Shown: positions 1 through 8,870, numbered from the stretch's first letter. The stretch is 35,582 nucleotides of DNA from Lachnospiraceae bacterium UBA7182 (GCA_002491115.1 DKVI01000075.1:1-35582); one strand, 5' to 3'. Notes: generated by a model not told the origin, from the sequence alone. Numbers and translations are program-made.

Positions 1-109
1 TGGCGACATGCCAGTGAAAAATTTTATGTAAAATTATATCCGCACAGACAGTGTACTACAAAAAAAGCGAAGACGCAAGTATCTGGTGCACGGGCTGTTT
101 CTAATGTTC

Positions 110-138
110 TTGTCTTTCTGCCATATTCTTGATATAAT
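110..138 (+). promoter_or_regulatory. Probable sigma-A promoter of the chemoreceptor gene
   Basis: The -35 box TTGTCT (110-115) and the -10 box TATAAT (133-138) are separated by exactly 17 bases. They lie 43 bases ahead of the ATG at 181, which is preceded by the Shine-Dalgarno AAAGGAG. Bases 1-109 hold no gene that I can recognise. Confidence 0.6.
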
Positions 139-180
139 TACAGCATTATGAAACAACTGTTACAATAAAGGAGTAAAAGA

Positions 181-2184
181 ATGAAATACGGAAGAAAAGA
201 ACATTCCCAATCCGGCAGCGCAAGACGTGGCTTTGGCATCACCGGAAAACTGGTTTCTGCCATTGTTGCCAGTGTTGTGACTGCCGTAGCGATCCTGTTC
301 GCGATCGTCTATTTTCAGATGTCCCACGCACTGCTGGATAAGAGCGAGGATCTGCTTAAGACCACGACGGACCGCACGCTCCAGGAAACCAGAGCCTGGA
401 TGAACAGCACGCTGACCATGCTGGAAATGCAGCGGGATACCATCGAGTACGAGGACATGGATGTCCCCGCCATGATGGACTATATCAGACACACTGTCGA
501 TCAAAATGACGCATATCCTGCCGGCCTGTATGTGGCTTTCACTGACGGCTCTTTGTACCACGCATCTTTTGTACCCGGCCCGGATTTTGATGCGACTGCA
601 AAAAGCTGGTATCAGGACGGCCTTGTATCAGATTCGTTTATCCTGGGAGATGTGTATTTTGACGAAGACAGCCAGTCTTATGTGGTCGGTGCCTCCGGTG
701 CGCTGAAAGCAGCGGACGGAACCGTGCGGGGCGTCGCCGCAGCGGACGTATATCTGGAATCTATCTCCAGGATCGTCAGCGAGGTTCAGTTAGAAGACAC
801 CGGCGGCATCTTCCTCGTGGACACCCGGACCAACACCATCATCGGCCATCGTGACAAAAACATTACGGGGCAAAAGCTGGATGAGATGGATGAGGGCATG
901 TATGTTTACGCCAATCAGCAGATCCAGGAGAAAAAATCGGGGCTGTCCCTTTATGACAATACTTATATTCAGGTGGCGCAGGTTCCGGACAGCGACTGGA
1001 TTGCCGTTTCCTATGTATCCCGCACAGAAGTTCTGCGTGAGATGCGGCAGCTGACGGTCAGCATGGTGACAGTGGCAGCACTCGCTGTACTGATTCTGAT
1101 TCTCCTGGTAGTGATCCAGGTACGCCGCGTCATCGGCCGCCCGGTGAGAGAACTGAGCCTGGTAGCTACCCGGATTGCCCAGGGAGAACTGAATCAGACC
1201 ATTCACTACCAGTCCGGGGACGAACTCGGCGTTCTGGCCGGCGATTTTAATCAGGTTACGCTCCGGCTGCGGGAATATACCGCTTATATCCAGGAAATAT
1301 CCGAAAAACTTCGTGAGATCGCAACAGGCAACCTGACGTTTACTTTGGAACATACCTATACCGGCGAATTTGAGAAGATCAAAGTCGCTCTGGAAGAGAT
1401 TTCCCGCGAGCTCAACGGCACTATGGGGCAGCTTCGCGCCGCATCCAGAGATGTGGCCGCCGGCGCCGGGCAGGTCTCCGACGGCGCCACAACACTCTCC
1501 CAGGGCTCCACGGAACAGGCCTCGGAAGTGGAGGCTCTGGCCGGACATATGGGCGCTGTCTCCGAGAGTGTACACAATATTTCCAAAGGCGCCCAGGAAG
1601 CCAGCCGCATCTCCCGGGAGGTCAAAAGCGGGCTTTTGTCCAGCAACGATAAAATGCAGAATATGACGGTAGTCATTCAGCGGATCAGCGACAAGTCTGC
1701 AGAGATCCACAAAATCGTCAAGACCATTGAGGATATTGCCTTCCAGACGAATATCCTCGCCTTGAACGCCGCTGTAGAAGCTGCCAGAGCAGGTTCTGCC
1801 GGAAAAGGCTTCGCTGTAGTAGCGGACGAAGTCCGCGCTCTGGCCGGCAAGTCTTCGTCTGCCGCCAAAGAGACGTCCGTCCTTCTGAGTCAGACAGTGG
1901 ACTCCATGGATGAAGGTGTCCGCGCGGCCCAGGATACGGCAGATTCCATATTGGAGGTAGTTGCCCATGCAGATGAGATGAGTAAGCTCATAGACGGCAT
2001 CGCAGACTACACCAGACAGCAGGATGCCAATACGGCAGAGATCACCCGCGGAATCGAGCAGATCTCCACCGTCGTACAGACAAATGTGGCCACAGCCGAG
2101 GCAAGCGCCGCCGCCAGCGAAGAACTGGCAGGACAGGCGGATATGCTTCGGAAACTGGTTGCCAGATTCCGGCTTAAGGATTAA
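181..2184 (+). CDS. Methyl-accepting chemotaxis protein with dCache sensor
   Basis: This is a membrane chemoreceptor that would bind a small ligand outside the cell and control the CheA kinase inside. The 667 residues run as follows: a first membrane helix (about 20-47), an extracellular sensor (about 50-290), a second helix (about 294-314), a HAMP linker (315-370), and a long coiled-coil signalling domain. The sensor has the Cache-type pattern FDATAKSWY near 136-144. The conserved hairpin tip is clear: IAFQTNILALNAAVEAARAG and GKGFAVVADEVRALA, around 518-556. The Shine-Dalgarno AAAGGAG sits 7 bases before the ATG. No other chemotaxis or flagellar gene is in the window, so it is an orphan receptor here. 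The ligand cannot be told from the sequence. The family assignment is firm. Confidence 0.95.
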   Translation: MKYGRKEHSQSGSARRGFGITGKLVSAIVASVVTAVAILFAIVYFQMSHALLDKSEDLLKTTTDRTLQETRAWMNSTLTMLEMQRDTIEYEDMDVPAMMDYIRHTVDQNDAYPAGLYVAFTDGSLYHASFVPGPDFDATAKSWYQDGLVSDSFILGDVYFDEDSQSYVVGASGALKAADGTVRGVAAADVYLESISRIVSEVQLEDTGGIFLVDTRTNTIIGHRDKNITGQKLDEMDEGMYVYANQQIQEKKSGLSLYDNTYIQVAQVPDSDWIAVSYVSRTEVLREMRQLTVSMVTVAALAVLILILLVVIQVRRVIGRPVRELSLVATRIAQGELNQTIHYQSGDELGVLAGDFNQVTLRLREYTAYIQEISEKLREIATGNLTFTLEHTYTGEFEKIKVALEEISRELNGTMGQLRAASRDVAAGAGQVSDGATTLSQGSTEQASEVEALAGHMGAVSESVHNISKGAQEASRISREVKSGLLSSNDKMQNMTVVIQRISDKSAEIHKIVKTIEDIAFQTNILALNAAVEAARAGSAGKGFAVVADEVRALAGKSSSAAKETSVLLSQTVDSMDEGVRAAQDTADSILEVVAHADEMSKLIDGIADYTRQQDANTAEITRGIEQISTVVQTNVATAEASAAASEELAGQADMLRKLVARFRLKD

Positions 2185-2189
2185 TCCGT

Positions 2190-2220
2190 GATCAGGGGCT
2201 TTTATAAGCCCCTGATCTTT
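2190..2220 (+). terminator. Rho-independent-like terminator after the chemoreceptor gene
   Basis: A 12-base-pair stem, GATCAGGGGCTT (2190-2201) with AAGCCCCTGATC (2206-2217), starts five bases after the stop codon and has a four-base loop. The T tract is short (TTTC). It separates two convergent genes and may stop both transcripts. Confidence 0.7.
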
Positions 2221-2237
2221 CAGTATGATTTAACGGC

Positions 2238-3611
2238 TCATTGAACCTTCGGAAGTTTATCACGGTAAACCGCCAGTTCTTCATCTGTCGGGATGTAATC
2301 GTTCATTTCTCCGTCGTGGAATTTTTCATAAGCCACCATATCAAAATATCCGGTTCCGGTAAGGCCAAATACGATGGTCTTCTCTTCGCCGGTTTCTTTA
2401 CAGCGAACTGCCTCGTCAATGGCGACGCGGATGGCATGGGAACTTTCCGGAGCGGGCAGGATTCCCTCTATTCTTGCAAAATACTCCGCTGCCTCAAACA
2501 CTTCCGTCTGCTTCACGCTGACCGCCTCCATCAGTCCCTGATGGTACAGTTCAGACAATGTAGAACTCATACCATGATACCTGAGACCGCCTGCATGATT
2601 TGCAGAAGGAATAAAACCGCTGCCCAGTGTATACATTTTGGCAAGCGGGCAGACCATCCCCGTATCGCAGAAGTCATAAGCATACACACCCCGGGTAAAG
2701 CTCGGACAGGATGCCGGCTCCACGGCAACGATCCGGTAATCCGCTTCGCCGCGGAGCTTCTCTCCCATAAACGGCGCGATCAGGCCGCCCAGGTTGGAAC
2801 CTCCCCCGGCACAGCCGATGATGATATCCGGTTTGACCTGATATTTGTCCAGAGCCGCTTTCGTCTCCAGCCCGATGACGGACTGATGAAGAAGCACCTG
2901 ATTCAGTACGCTTCCCAGCACATAGCGGTAACCGCCGCTTGATACGGCCTTTTCCACCGCTTCTGAAATCGCGCAGCCAAGGCTTCCTGTTGTACCCGGA
3001 TGCTCCGCAAGGATCTTTCTGCCCACCTCGGTCTCCATGGACGGCGACGGGGTCACTGAAGCGCCGTAGGTACGCATGACCTCACGCCGGAACGGCTTCT
3101 GCTCATAGGAGCATTTTACCATATATACTTTACAGTCCAGGCCGAAGTAGGAACATGCCATGGAAAGAGCGGTTCCCCACTGTCCGGCTCCGGTTTCGGT
3201 GGTCACACCTGTAAGTCCCTGTTTTTTCGCGTAATATGCCTGCGCGATGGCAGAGTTTAATTTATGGCTGCCGCTGGTGTTGTTGCCCTCAAATTTGTAA
3301 TAGATCTTCGCGGGTGTATGAAGTTTCTCTTCCAGACAATAGGCACGGACCAGCGGAGACGGACGGTACATCTTATAAAAATTGCGGATTTCTTCCGGAA
3401 TCTCAAAGAATGCCGTCTGGTCATCCAGCTCCTGCGCGATCAGTTCTTCACAGAAGACGCCGGAAAGTTCCTCTGCCTTCATGGGCTGAAGCGTGCCGGG
3501 GTTTAAAAGCGGCGCCGGTTTCTGCTTCATATCGGCGCGCAGGTTATACCATGCTTTCGGCATCTCATCTTCATTCAGATAGATCTTGTACGGGATTTTT
3601 TCGTTTTTCAT
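2238..3611 (-). CDS. trpB: Tryptophan synthase beta chain, TrpB2 type (TrpB-like PLP enzyme)
   Basis: A PLP enzyme that should condense indole with serine to make tryptophan. The 457 residues match the longer TrpB2 form (roughly 430-460 residues) rather than the TrpB1 that partners TrpA. Lys117 in GSHKLNSA is the expected Schiff-base lysine, and GGGSN at 269-273 is the PLP-phosphate loop. The ETGAGQWG motif is also present. The start is the ATG at 3611, eight bases after GGAGG. An in-frame ATG further upstream overlaps that ribosome-binding site and is unlikely. No trpA or other trp gene is adjacent, so it probably works as a stand-alone indole-salvage enzyme. The T-box in its leader indicates control by uncharged tRNA-Trp. 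A role as a serine deaminase-like homologue cannot be excluded. Confidence 0.93.
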   Translation of the reverse strand: MKNEKIPYKIYLNEDEMPKAWYNLRADMKQKPAPLLNPGTLQPMKAEELSGVFCEELIAQELDDQTAFFEIPEEIRNFYKMYRPSPLVRAYCLEEKLHTPAKIYYKFEGNNTSGSHKLNSAIAQAYYAKKQGLTGVTTETGAGQWGTALSMACSYFGLDCKVYMVKCSYEQKPFRREVMRTYGASVTPSPSMETEVGRKILAEHPGTTGSLGCAISEAVEKAVSSGGYRYVLGSVLNQVLLHQSVIGLETKAALDKYQVKPDIIIGCAGGGSNLGGLIAPFMGEKLRGEADYRIVAVEPASCPSFTRGVYAYDFCDTGMVCPLAKMYTLGSGFIPSANHAGGLRYHGMSSTLSELYHQGLMEAVSVKQTEVFEAAEYFARIEGILPAPESSHAIRVAIDEAVRCKETGEEKTIVFGLTGTGYFDMVAYEKFHDGEMNDYIPTDEELAVYRDKLPKVQ

Positions 3612-3666
3612 TGTCATTACCTCCATATGATTTGGTTGATACAGGTTTACAGCTTTTCTGCCGGAC

Positions 3667-3975
3667 AAAAAAACGCCCCTGACAGAATCAGCTTTTCTGT
3701 CAAGGACGAACAAGTACTGATACAGTAGCATGGTCCGCGGTGCCACCTTGATTCACGGTATGACCCGTGCGCTTTACAGGATACCAACATATCCCCGGCA
3801 TTTATACGCCTGCCTGCAGCGTCGCAGAATACTCTGTGAACTTTCACATTTGACTGCGCCCTCAGCGGCCCATTTGACAACTTGTTTCCTGCCTGACTCT
3901 CAGCTTCGCAGACTCTCTGTAAGGGCATCATTGCCGTTATCTCCGCTTCAACGGTTTGAAGTATTAAATTCTTAA
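3667..3975 (-). promoter_or_regulatory. T-box riboswitch leader, tryptophan-specific (specifier UGG)
   Basis: The T-box core AAGGTGGCACCGCGG lies at 3749-3735. It is followed by a terminator hairpin, CCTTGACAGAA pairing with TTCTGTCAGGGG and then seven Ts, at about 3705-3667. An AG-rich stretch, ACAGAGAG...GCTGAGAG, marks the distal part of stem I. Stem I can be folded by hand: AGCGG (3947-3943) pairs with CCGCT (3868-3864), and GGCAA (3935-3931) pairs with TTGTC (3880-3876). This leaves an internal loop whose 3' side reads AAATGGG. The specifier is therefore TGG at 3872-3870, the tryptophan codon, followed by a purine as expected. Uncharged tRNA-Trp should stabilise the antiterminator and switch on the trpB gene downstream. 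The T-box call is firm; the specifier rests on manual folding. Confidence 0.93.
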
Positions 3976-3977
3976 AT

Positions 3978-4006
3978 ACTATAACATTTTTCAGAATGCG
4001 TGTCAA
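3978..4006 (-). promoter_or_regulatory. Sigma-A promoter of the T-box/trpB transcript
   Basis: A consensus -35 TTGACA (4006-4001), a 17-base spacer and a -10 TATAGT (3983-3978) lie directly upstream of the T-box leader. Transcription should start near 3971, giving a leader of about 360 bases. Confidence 0.85.
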
Positions 4007-4070
4007 CCGTTTTTCACCGAATTTCGGAATCTTTTTCGACCGACACCCAATATTTTTGCAGAGGCAGGCT

Positions 4071-4718
4071 TTACGCTTTGATCTTTGTATACAGTTCCTG
4101 CGGACTCTCCACGATGACGCGCGCGCCCATTTCTTCCAGAAACCGCTTCCCGCGGAACCCCCAGGCTACGGATATGCATGGAATCCTGCAGTTTTCGGCT
4201 GTCTTTATATCCACTTCGGAATCTCCCACATAGATACAGTCTTTCAGTTCTACGCCCAGCTCCCTCGCTGCGCATTCTACCGTATCGGGGGCGGGTTTAT
4301 GACGGATCGATGCGGACTCCCCGATGGCGACTTTGATCACACCGCCGAAATAGCGCCTGTTTAACTCCTTGACGGCAAAATCCGGCTTGTTGGATACGAT
4401 TGCCATGGGATACCCCGCCGCTTTCAGCTGTTGCAGCAGTTCTTCTATCCCTTCATACGCGCAGGTATGATCGTTCAGGTGGACGCCGTAGTGCTCTTTG
4501 AAGACGCGCAGACAGTCCGTAAAATGAGGGTTCTCCTCTCCCTGGGGCACGGCCTTTCGCATCAGGTTCACGGCCCCGTTTCCCACAAACTGCCGTATTT
4601 CTTCTTTCGTCCTTTCCGGAAAACCGTATCTTAAGAGCGCCGCGTTGGTGCTCCTGTACAGATCTTCCAGTGTATCCAACAAAGTCCCGTCCATGTCAAA
4701 TATAACCGCTTTTCTCAT
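4071..4718 (-). CDS. HAD-superfamily phosphatase, phosphoglycolate phosphatase-like
   Basis: A 215-residue haloacid dehalogenase hydrolase with an alpha-helical cap. It starts with the nucleophile motif DMDGTLLDT (Asp8 and Asp10). Motif II is IVSNK in the middle, and motifs III and IV appear as RHKPAPDT and YVGDSEVDI. This pattern fits the Gph/PGP subgroup, which removes phosphate from small metabolites such as phosphoglycolate; pyrophosphatase or sugar-phosphate specificity is also possible. The start codon overlaps the stop of the upstream ABC exporter gene (ATGA), so the two are probably translationally coupled and share the MarR-controlled promoter. Being last in an exporter operon suggests a link to the exported or detoxified compound, but that is inference. 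Confidence 0.88.
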   Translation of the reverse strand: MRKAVIFDMDGTLLDTLEDLYRSTNAALLRYGFPERTKEEIRQFVGNGAVNLMRKAVPQGEENPHFTDCLRVFKEHYGVHLNDHTCAYEGIEELLQQLKAAGYPMAIVSNKPDFAVKELNRRYFGGVIKVAIGESASIRHKPAPDTVECAARELGVELKDCIYVGDSEVDIKTAENCRIPCISVAWGFRGKRFLEEMGARVIVESPQELYTKIKA

Positions 4719-6637
4719 GACAATTCAAATGCTCCTGTATATAACTGATAATATTTTCCCCGTTCCTCAAGAAGAGACGCATGGTTCCCCCGCTCGATAA
4801 TCCGGCCCTGTTCCAGCACCATAATCACGTCGGAATTTTTAATCGTGGACAGCCTGTGGGCGATGACAAATACCGTTCTTCCCTTCATCAGCCGGTCCAT
4901 ACCGCTTTGTACGATGGTCTCTGTACGGGTATCGATACTGGAAGTTGCTTCATCCAGGATCAGCACAGGCGGATCGGCGATGGCCGCCCGGGCGATGGCA
5001 AGAAGCTGACGCTCCCCCTGGGATAAGCTGGTCCCGTCCCCGCTCAGTACGGTGTCATAACCGTCCGGAAGCCGGGTGATAAAGTAATGGGCATTGGCAA
5101 GTTTCGCAGCCGCCACTACTTCTTCCATGGAAGCGTCCAGTTTCCCATAGCGGATATTATCGGCAATGGTTCCTGTGAACAGGTGGGTATCCTGCAGCAC
5201 AATCCCCAGGGAGCGGCGAAGATCCGGCTTCCTGATTTTGTTGATATTGATGCCGTCATAGCGGATCTTGCCGTCCTGAATATCGTAGAACCGGTTGATC
5301 AGGTTCGTAATCGTCGTCTTTCCCGCGCCGGTGGCGCCTACAAAAGCGATCTTTTGTCCCGGCGTCGCATACATTTTAATATCATGCAGGACAATCTTGT
5401 CATCCGAATATCCAAAATCCACGCCGTCCAGCACCACATCGCCTTCCAGCTTCTGATAGGTAATGGTCCCTTCGGCTTTATGGGGATGTTTCCACGCCCA
5501 GATACCGGTTCGCTTTTCGGATTCTTTGAGTGTACCGTCCGGTTCTTCGGTCACATTGACCAGCGTCACATAGCCGTTATCCACTTCCTCCGGTTCATCC
5601 AGCAGGTCAAAGATACGTTCCGCGCCTGCCAGCGCCATGATGATGGAGTTAAACTGCTGGGACACCTGGGTGATGGGCATATTAAAGCTTCTGGTAAGCT
5701 GCAGAAACGAAGCCAGCGCACCTAAAGTCAGTCCGCCCACGCCGTAGATCGCCAGGATTGATCCCACCGCCAGCGTCAGCACATAGTTGATATTTCCCAG
5801 ATTTGCCATAACCGGCATCAGGATGTTGGCGAAGGTGTGGGCATTTTTGGCGCTGTCAAAGAGTTCGTCGTTCAGCTCATAAAAACGCACCCTGGACTCA
5901 TCCTCATGGCAGAAAACCTTGACCACCTTCTGCCCTTCCATCATTTCCTCTATATATCCGTTCAGAGCGCCCAGGGATTTCTGCTGACGGACAAAATACA
6001 TACCGCTTTTTCCGCCGATAAAACGCACCACGGTCACCATTCCCACCACCATAAGGACAATCAGAAGCGTCAGCGGAATACTTAAGACAATCATGGAGAT
6101 AAAAGTGCTGACGATCGTGATGGAGGAACTCAGCATCTGCGGAATACTCTGGCTGATCATCTGCCGTAATGTATCTGTATCGTTGGTATAACAGCTCATA
6201 ATATCGCCGTGGGCGTGGGTGTCAAAATATTTAATGGGAAGTTTCTCCATATGAGTAAACATCTCATCCCGGATTTCTTTTAAGACGCCCTGGGTGACGC
6301 TGATCATGATCCTGGCATACAGGAAGGTGGACAGCGTCCCGATATAATAGATGCAGGCCATTGTAAGCAGCGCCCGCAAAAGCGGCAGGAAATTCGGGTT
6401 ACTGTCCCCCAAAAACGGCAGGATATAATCGTCAATCAGCCTTTGCAAAAACAAATTTCCCACCACGGCGGTCAGAGAACTGACAGCGATGCTGATGATG
6501 ACAGCCACACAGTGTATTTTATAATCTTTCCATATATAAGCCAACAGGCGTTTTAACGTCCTGCCCGGATTTTTACTTTTGGGACCTCCCCGCATCCCCC
6601 TTGCGCCCGGGCCTCTTACTACTTTCGGACTACTCAT
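4715..6637 (-). CDS. ABC exporter subunit with a canonical ATP site (heterodimeric multidrug type)
   Basis: A half-size ABC exporter of 640 residues: a basic, Gly/Pro-rich tail (1-30), a six-helix membrane domain (about 35-330), and a nucleotide-binding domain (about 390-640). Walker A is GATGAGKTT (434-442). Walker B ends in Asp562 with catalytic Glu563, and the H-loop His is 594. The signature reads LSQGE (538-542) instead of LSGGQ. An insert of roughly 40 residues (358-398) joins the two domains. The start at 6637 follows the Shine-Dalgarno AAGGAG and overlaps the preceding exporter gene by eight bases; a longer upstream in-frame start is less likely. It should pair with the product at 6630-8366 to form a heterodimeric exporter for drugs, lipids or peptides. 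The substrate is unknown. Confidence 0.93.
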   Translation of the reverse strand: MSSPKVVRGPGARGMRGGPKSKNPGRTLKRLLAYIWKDYKIHCVAVIISIAVSSLTAVVGNLFLQRLIDDYILPFLGDSNPNFLPLLRALLTMACIYYIGTLSTFLYARIMISVTQGVLKEIRDEMFTHMEKLPIKYFDTHAHGDIMSCYTNDTDTLRQMISQSIPQMLSSSITIVSTFISMIVLSIPLTLLIVLMVVGMVTVVRFIGGKSGMYFVRQQKSLGALNGYIEEMMEGQKVVKVFCHEDESRVRFYELNDELFDSAKNAHTFANILMPVMANLGNINYVLTLAVGSILAIYGVGGLTLGALASFLQLTRSFNMPITQVSQQFNSIIMALAGAERIFDLLDEPEEVDNGYVTLVNVTEEPDGTLKESEKRTGIWAWKHPHKAEGTITYQKLEGDVVLDGVDFGYSDDKIVLHDIKMYATPGQKIAFVGATGAGKTTITNLINRFYDIQDGKIRYDGININKIRKPDLRRSLGIVLQDTHLFTGTIADNIRYGKLDASMEEVVAAAKLANAHYFITRLPDGYDTVLSGDGTSLSQGERQLLAIARAAIADPPVLILDEATSSIDTRTETIVQSGMDRLMKGRTVFVIAHRLSTIKNSDVIMVLEQGRIIERGNHASLLEERGKYYQLYTGAFELS

Positions 6638-8366
6638 CTTTACCCGCTCCTTTCTGCTGCAATTCATAGATGTCACGGTAAATCTCATTGTCTCTCATTA
6701 ATTCCTCATGGGTACCGAATCCCACGATCTGCCCCTGCTCCATGACGATAATCCGGTCGGACTCCTGTACGGAGGAGATCCTCTGAGCGATAATCAGCCT
6801 GGTCGTATCCGGAATTTCTTCCGCAAAGGCTTTGCGGATCAGAGAGTCGGTCTTCGTATCCACCGCACTGGTGGAGTCATCCAGGATCAGTATTTTAGGC
6901 TTCTTCAGCAAGGCCCGGGCAATACAGAGCCTTTGCTTCTGACCTCCGGATACATTGGTTCCTCCCTGCTCAATATAGGTATGGTAACCTTCCGGCATGT
7001 TTTCAATAAACTCATGGGCCTGCGCCAGCTCACAGGCATGGCGGCATTCTTCTTCTGTGGCCTCTTTATTGCCCCACCGCAGGTTCTCCAGGATTGTTCC
7101 TGAAAAAAGGACGTTTTTCTGAAGCACCATAGATACTTCGTTTCTGAGGGATTCAATATCATATTCCCTTACATCATGCCCTCCCACTCTGACGGAACCG
7201 TCCAGGACATCATAGAGTCTTGGGATTAACTGCACCAGCGTGGACTTGGAGCTTCCGGTTCCGCCGATGATGCCGATGGTCTCTCCGGCATGAATCTGTA
7301 TGTTTATATCCTGCAGCACACATTTATCTTCGTCGTCGCTGTAAGAGAAATTCACATGGTCAAAAATAATCGAGCCGTCCGGCACTTCATACAGCGGATG
7401 CTCCGGATTTGTCAGCGTACTCTGTTCATCCAGCACTTCCACAATACGCTCCGCGGAAGACCGCGCCATGGTCACCATGACAAAAACCATGGAAATCATC
7501 ATCAGGCTCATCAGGATTTGCATGGTATAAGTAAACAGGCTCATCAGCTGCCCTGTGGTCATGATCCCGTCCAGCACGATCATCTTCGCTCCGAACCAGG
7601 AAATCAAAAGAATGCAGGTATACACGGTGAACTGCATCACCGGCTGGTTCATAACTACCAGTTTCTCCGCGCGGACATTCAGATCCTTTAAATTGCCTGT
7701 TGCTTTGCAGAATTTTTCATTTTCAAAGTGTTCGCGGACATACGCCTTTACGACCCGGATGCCGGTCAGATTCTCCTGCACGCTGGCGTTGAGTCTGTCG
7801 TACCCTTTAAACAGTTCGTCAAAAATGGGAAAGGCCCGCGTGACAATAAAAGCCACGACACATCCCAAAAATACCAGTGCAGCCAGAAAAATCAAAGACA
7901 GCCTCGGGCTGATCGTAACGCACATAAACAGCGCAGATATCATCATAATCGGCGCCCGCACCAGCATGCGGATGATCATCTGAAACGCGTTCTGGATATT
8001 GGTTACATCCGTAGTCATACGGGTCACAAGGCCTGCCGTGGAGAATTTGTCAATGTTATGAAAAGCAAAATCCTGAATATTATCATACATGGCTTTTCTT
8101 AAATTCCGTCCGAATCCCATGGACGCCCTGGCGGCAAAAACGCCGGACATGGTGCCGGCCATAAGAGACAGCATAGCCACCACCAGCATGACGGCTCCCA
8201 TCCTGATCACATACTTCATATCCCCGGCTTCCACGCCGTGATCAATGACAGACGCCATCAACACCGGCAACAGCACCTCCAGGATCACTTCGAGCGTTAC
8301 GCTGACCGGGGACATCCATGTATCCTTTTTGTATTCCCCGATATAAGCTGTCAGTTTTTTAATCAT
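6630..8366 (-). CDS. ABC exporter subunit with a degenerate ATP site (heterodimer partner)
   Basis: A 578-residue half-transporter with six membrane helices (about 15-300) and a nucleotide-binding domain (about 335-578). Walker A is GGTGSSKST (368-376) and the signature is VSGGQ (472-476). The catalytic Walker B glutamate is replaced by Asp497 (motif LDDST), and the H-loop histidine is replaced by Gln528 (AQRIS). These are the changes expected in the non-hydrolysing site of a heterodimeric exporter of the BmrCD/TM287-288 kind. The partner encoded next keeps Glu and His but has an altered signature, which completes the asymmetric pair. The start overlaps the end of the marR gene by eight bases, so the whole unit is tightly coupled. 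Confidence 0.93.
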   Translation of the reverse strand: MIKKLTAYIGEYKKDTWMSPVSVTLEVILEVLLPVLMASVIDHGVEAGDMKYVIRMGAVMLVVAMLSLMAGTMSGVFAARASMGFGRNLRKAMYDNIQDFAFHNIDKFSTAGLVTRMTTDVTNIQNAFQMIIRMLVRAPIMMISALFMCVTISPRLSLIFLAALVFLGCVVAFIVTRAFPIFDELFKGYDRLNASVQENLTGIRVVKAYVREHFENEKFCKATGNLKDLNVRAEKLVVMNQPVMQFTVYTCILLISWFGAKMIVLDGIMTTGQLMSLFTYTMQILMSLMMISMVFVMVTMARSSAERIVEVLDEQSTLTNPEHPLYEVPDGSIIFDHVNFSYSDDEDKCVLQDINIQIHAGETIGIIGGTGSSKSTLVQLIPRLYDVLDGSVRVGGHDVREYDIESLRNEVSMVLQKNVLFSGTILENLRWGNKEATEEECRHACELAQAHEFIENMPEGYHTYIEQGGTNVSGGQKQRLCIARALLKKPKILILDDSTSAVDTKTDSLIRKAFAEEIPDTTRLIIAQRISSVQESDRIIVMEQGQIVGFGTHEELMRDNEIYRDIYELQQKGAGKDE

Positions 8367-8805
8367 AATCTGCCTCCTTTAATCTGTCTTCTATCTTTCT
8401 GATGCAGCAAAACCAGAGCTGCCTTTCCCCCGGACTTAACGCCCCGTGTACCAGCGCTTCCAGTCTGTCCAGACGCTCGATTACCGTCTCCTGGACGGCA
8501 ATCCCCTGTTCTGTCAGCACCAGTTCTTTCTTCCTTGCATCCCCGGGAACGCTGATCCGGCAGATCAGTCCTTTTTTCTCCAATATCTGTATCACGCTTG
8601 TGATCGAGGATTTACGGATTTTAAACTCTTCCTCAAGTTCTTTTTGAAATACTTTTTTCTCCTCCCTGGACTGAATATACAGATATCCCAGCATCCGGCT
8701 CTGAATGGAGCTTAGCCCCAGGTCGGCCATTCTTTTTTCTATGACCCGATGCCAGATACGGCTTAAATTCACTATTTCCCGCATGGGATACATCTCTTCA
8801 TTCAT
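8359..8805 (-). CDS. MarR-family transcriptional regulator
   Basis: A 148-residue winged-helix regulator. The helix-turn-helix and wing lie around KVFQKELEEEFKIRKSSITS and the following LEKKGLICRISVPGDARKKEL, which is the MarR wing pattern with its Asp-x-Arg. The start at 8805 is nine bases after AAAGGG; the in-frame ATG at 8814 sits against that ribosome-binding site and is less likely. It heads an operon with two ABC exporter genes and a HAD phosphatase. Two identical palindromes lie in its own promoter (8826-8839 and 8849-8862), so it very likely represses itself and the exporter until a ligand binds. The inducing ligand is unknown. Confidence 0.93.
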   Translation of the reverse strand: MNEEMYPMREIVNLSRIWHRVIEKRMADLGLSSIQSRMLGYLYIQSREEKKVFQKELEEEFKIRKSSITSVIQILEKKGLICRISVPGDARKKELVLTEQGIAVQETVIERLDRLEALVHGALSPGERQLWFCCIRKIEDRLKEADYD

Positions 8806-8825
8806 GATTATCATCCCTTTCAATT

Positions 8826-8870
8826 GTTAGAAGTCTAACTGATTATAGGTTAGATTTCTAACTATGTCAA
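8826..8870 (-). promoter_or_regulatory. MarR-controlled promoter with two palindromic operators
   Basis: A consensus promoter reads -35 TTGACA (8870-8865), a 17-base spacer, and -10 TATAAT (8847-8842). A palindrome GTTAGA-N2-TCTAAC fills most of the spacer (8862-8849), and an exact second copy of both arms lies just after the -10 box (8839-8826). The centres are 23 bases apart. Placement and symmetry fit direct occlusion of RNA polymerase by a MarR dimer. Confidence 0.88.

Noticed and set aside
25..110. Possible c-di-GMP-I riboswitch ahead of the chemoreceptor, suggested by GCACAG and GACGCAAG
   Set aside because: Only fragments of the consensus are present, the conserved second-stem pairing could not be made, and the best promoter lies downstream of it.
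790..1968. A 392-residue open frame antisense to the chemoreceptor gene
   Set aside because: The chemoreceptor is unmistakable on the other strand. The antisense frame has no ribosome-binding site or recognisable domain and is a shadow of codon bias.
3647..4006. A 119-residue open frame across the T-box leader
   Set aside because: The region is a structured RNA leader; the frame would be translated through the T-box helices and has no start signal of its own.
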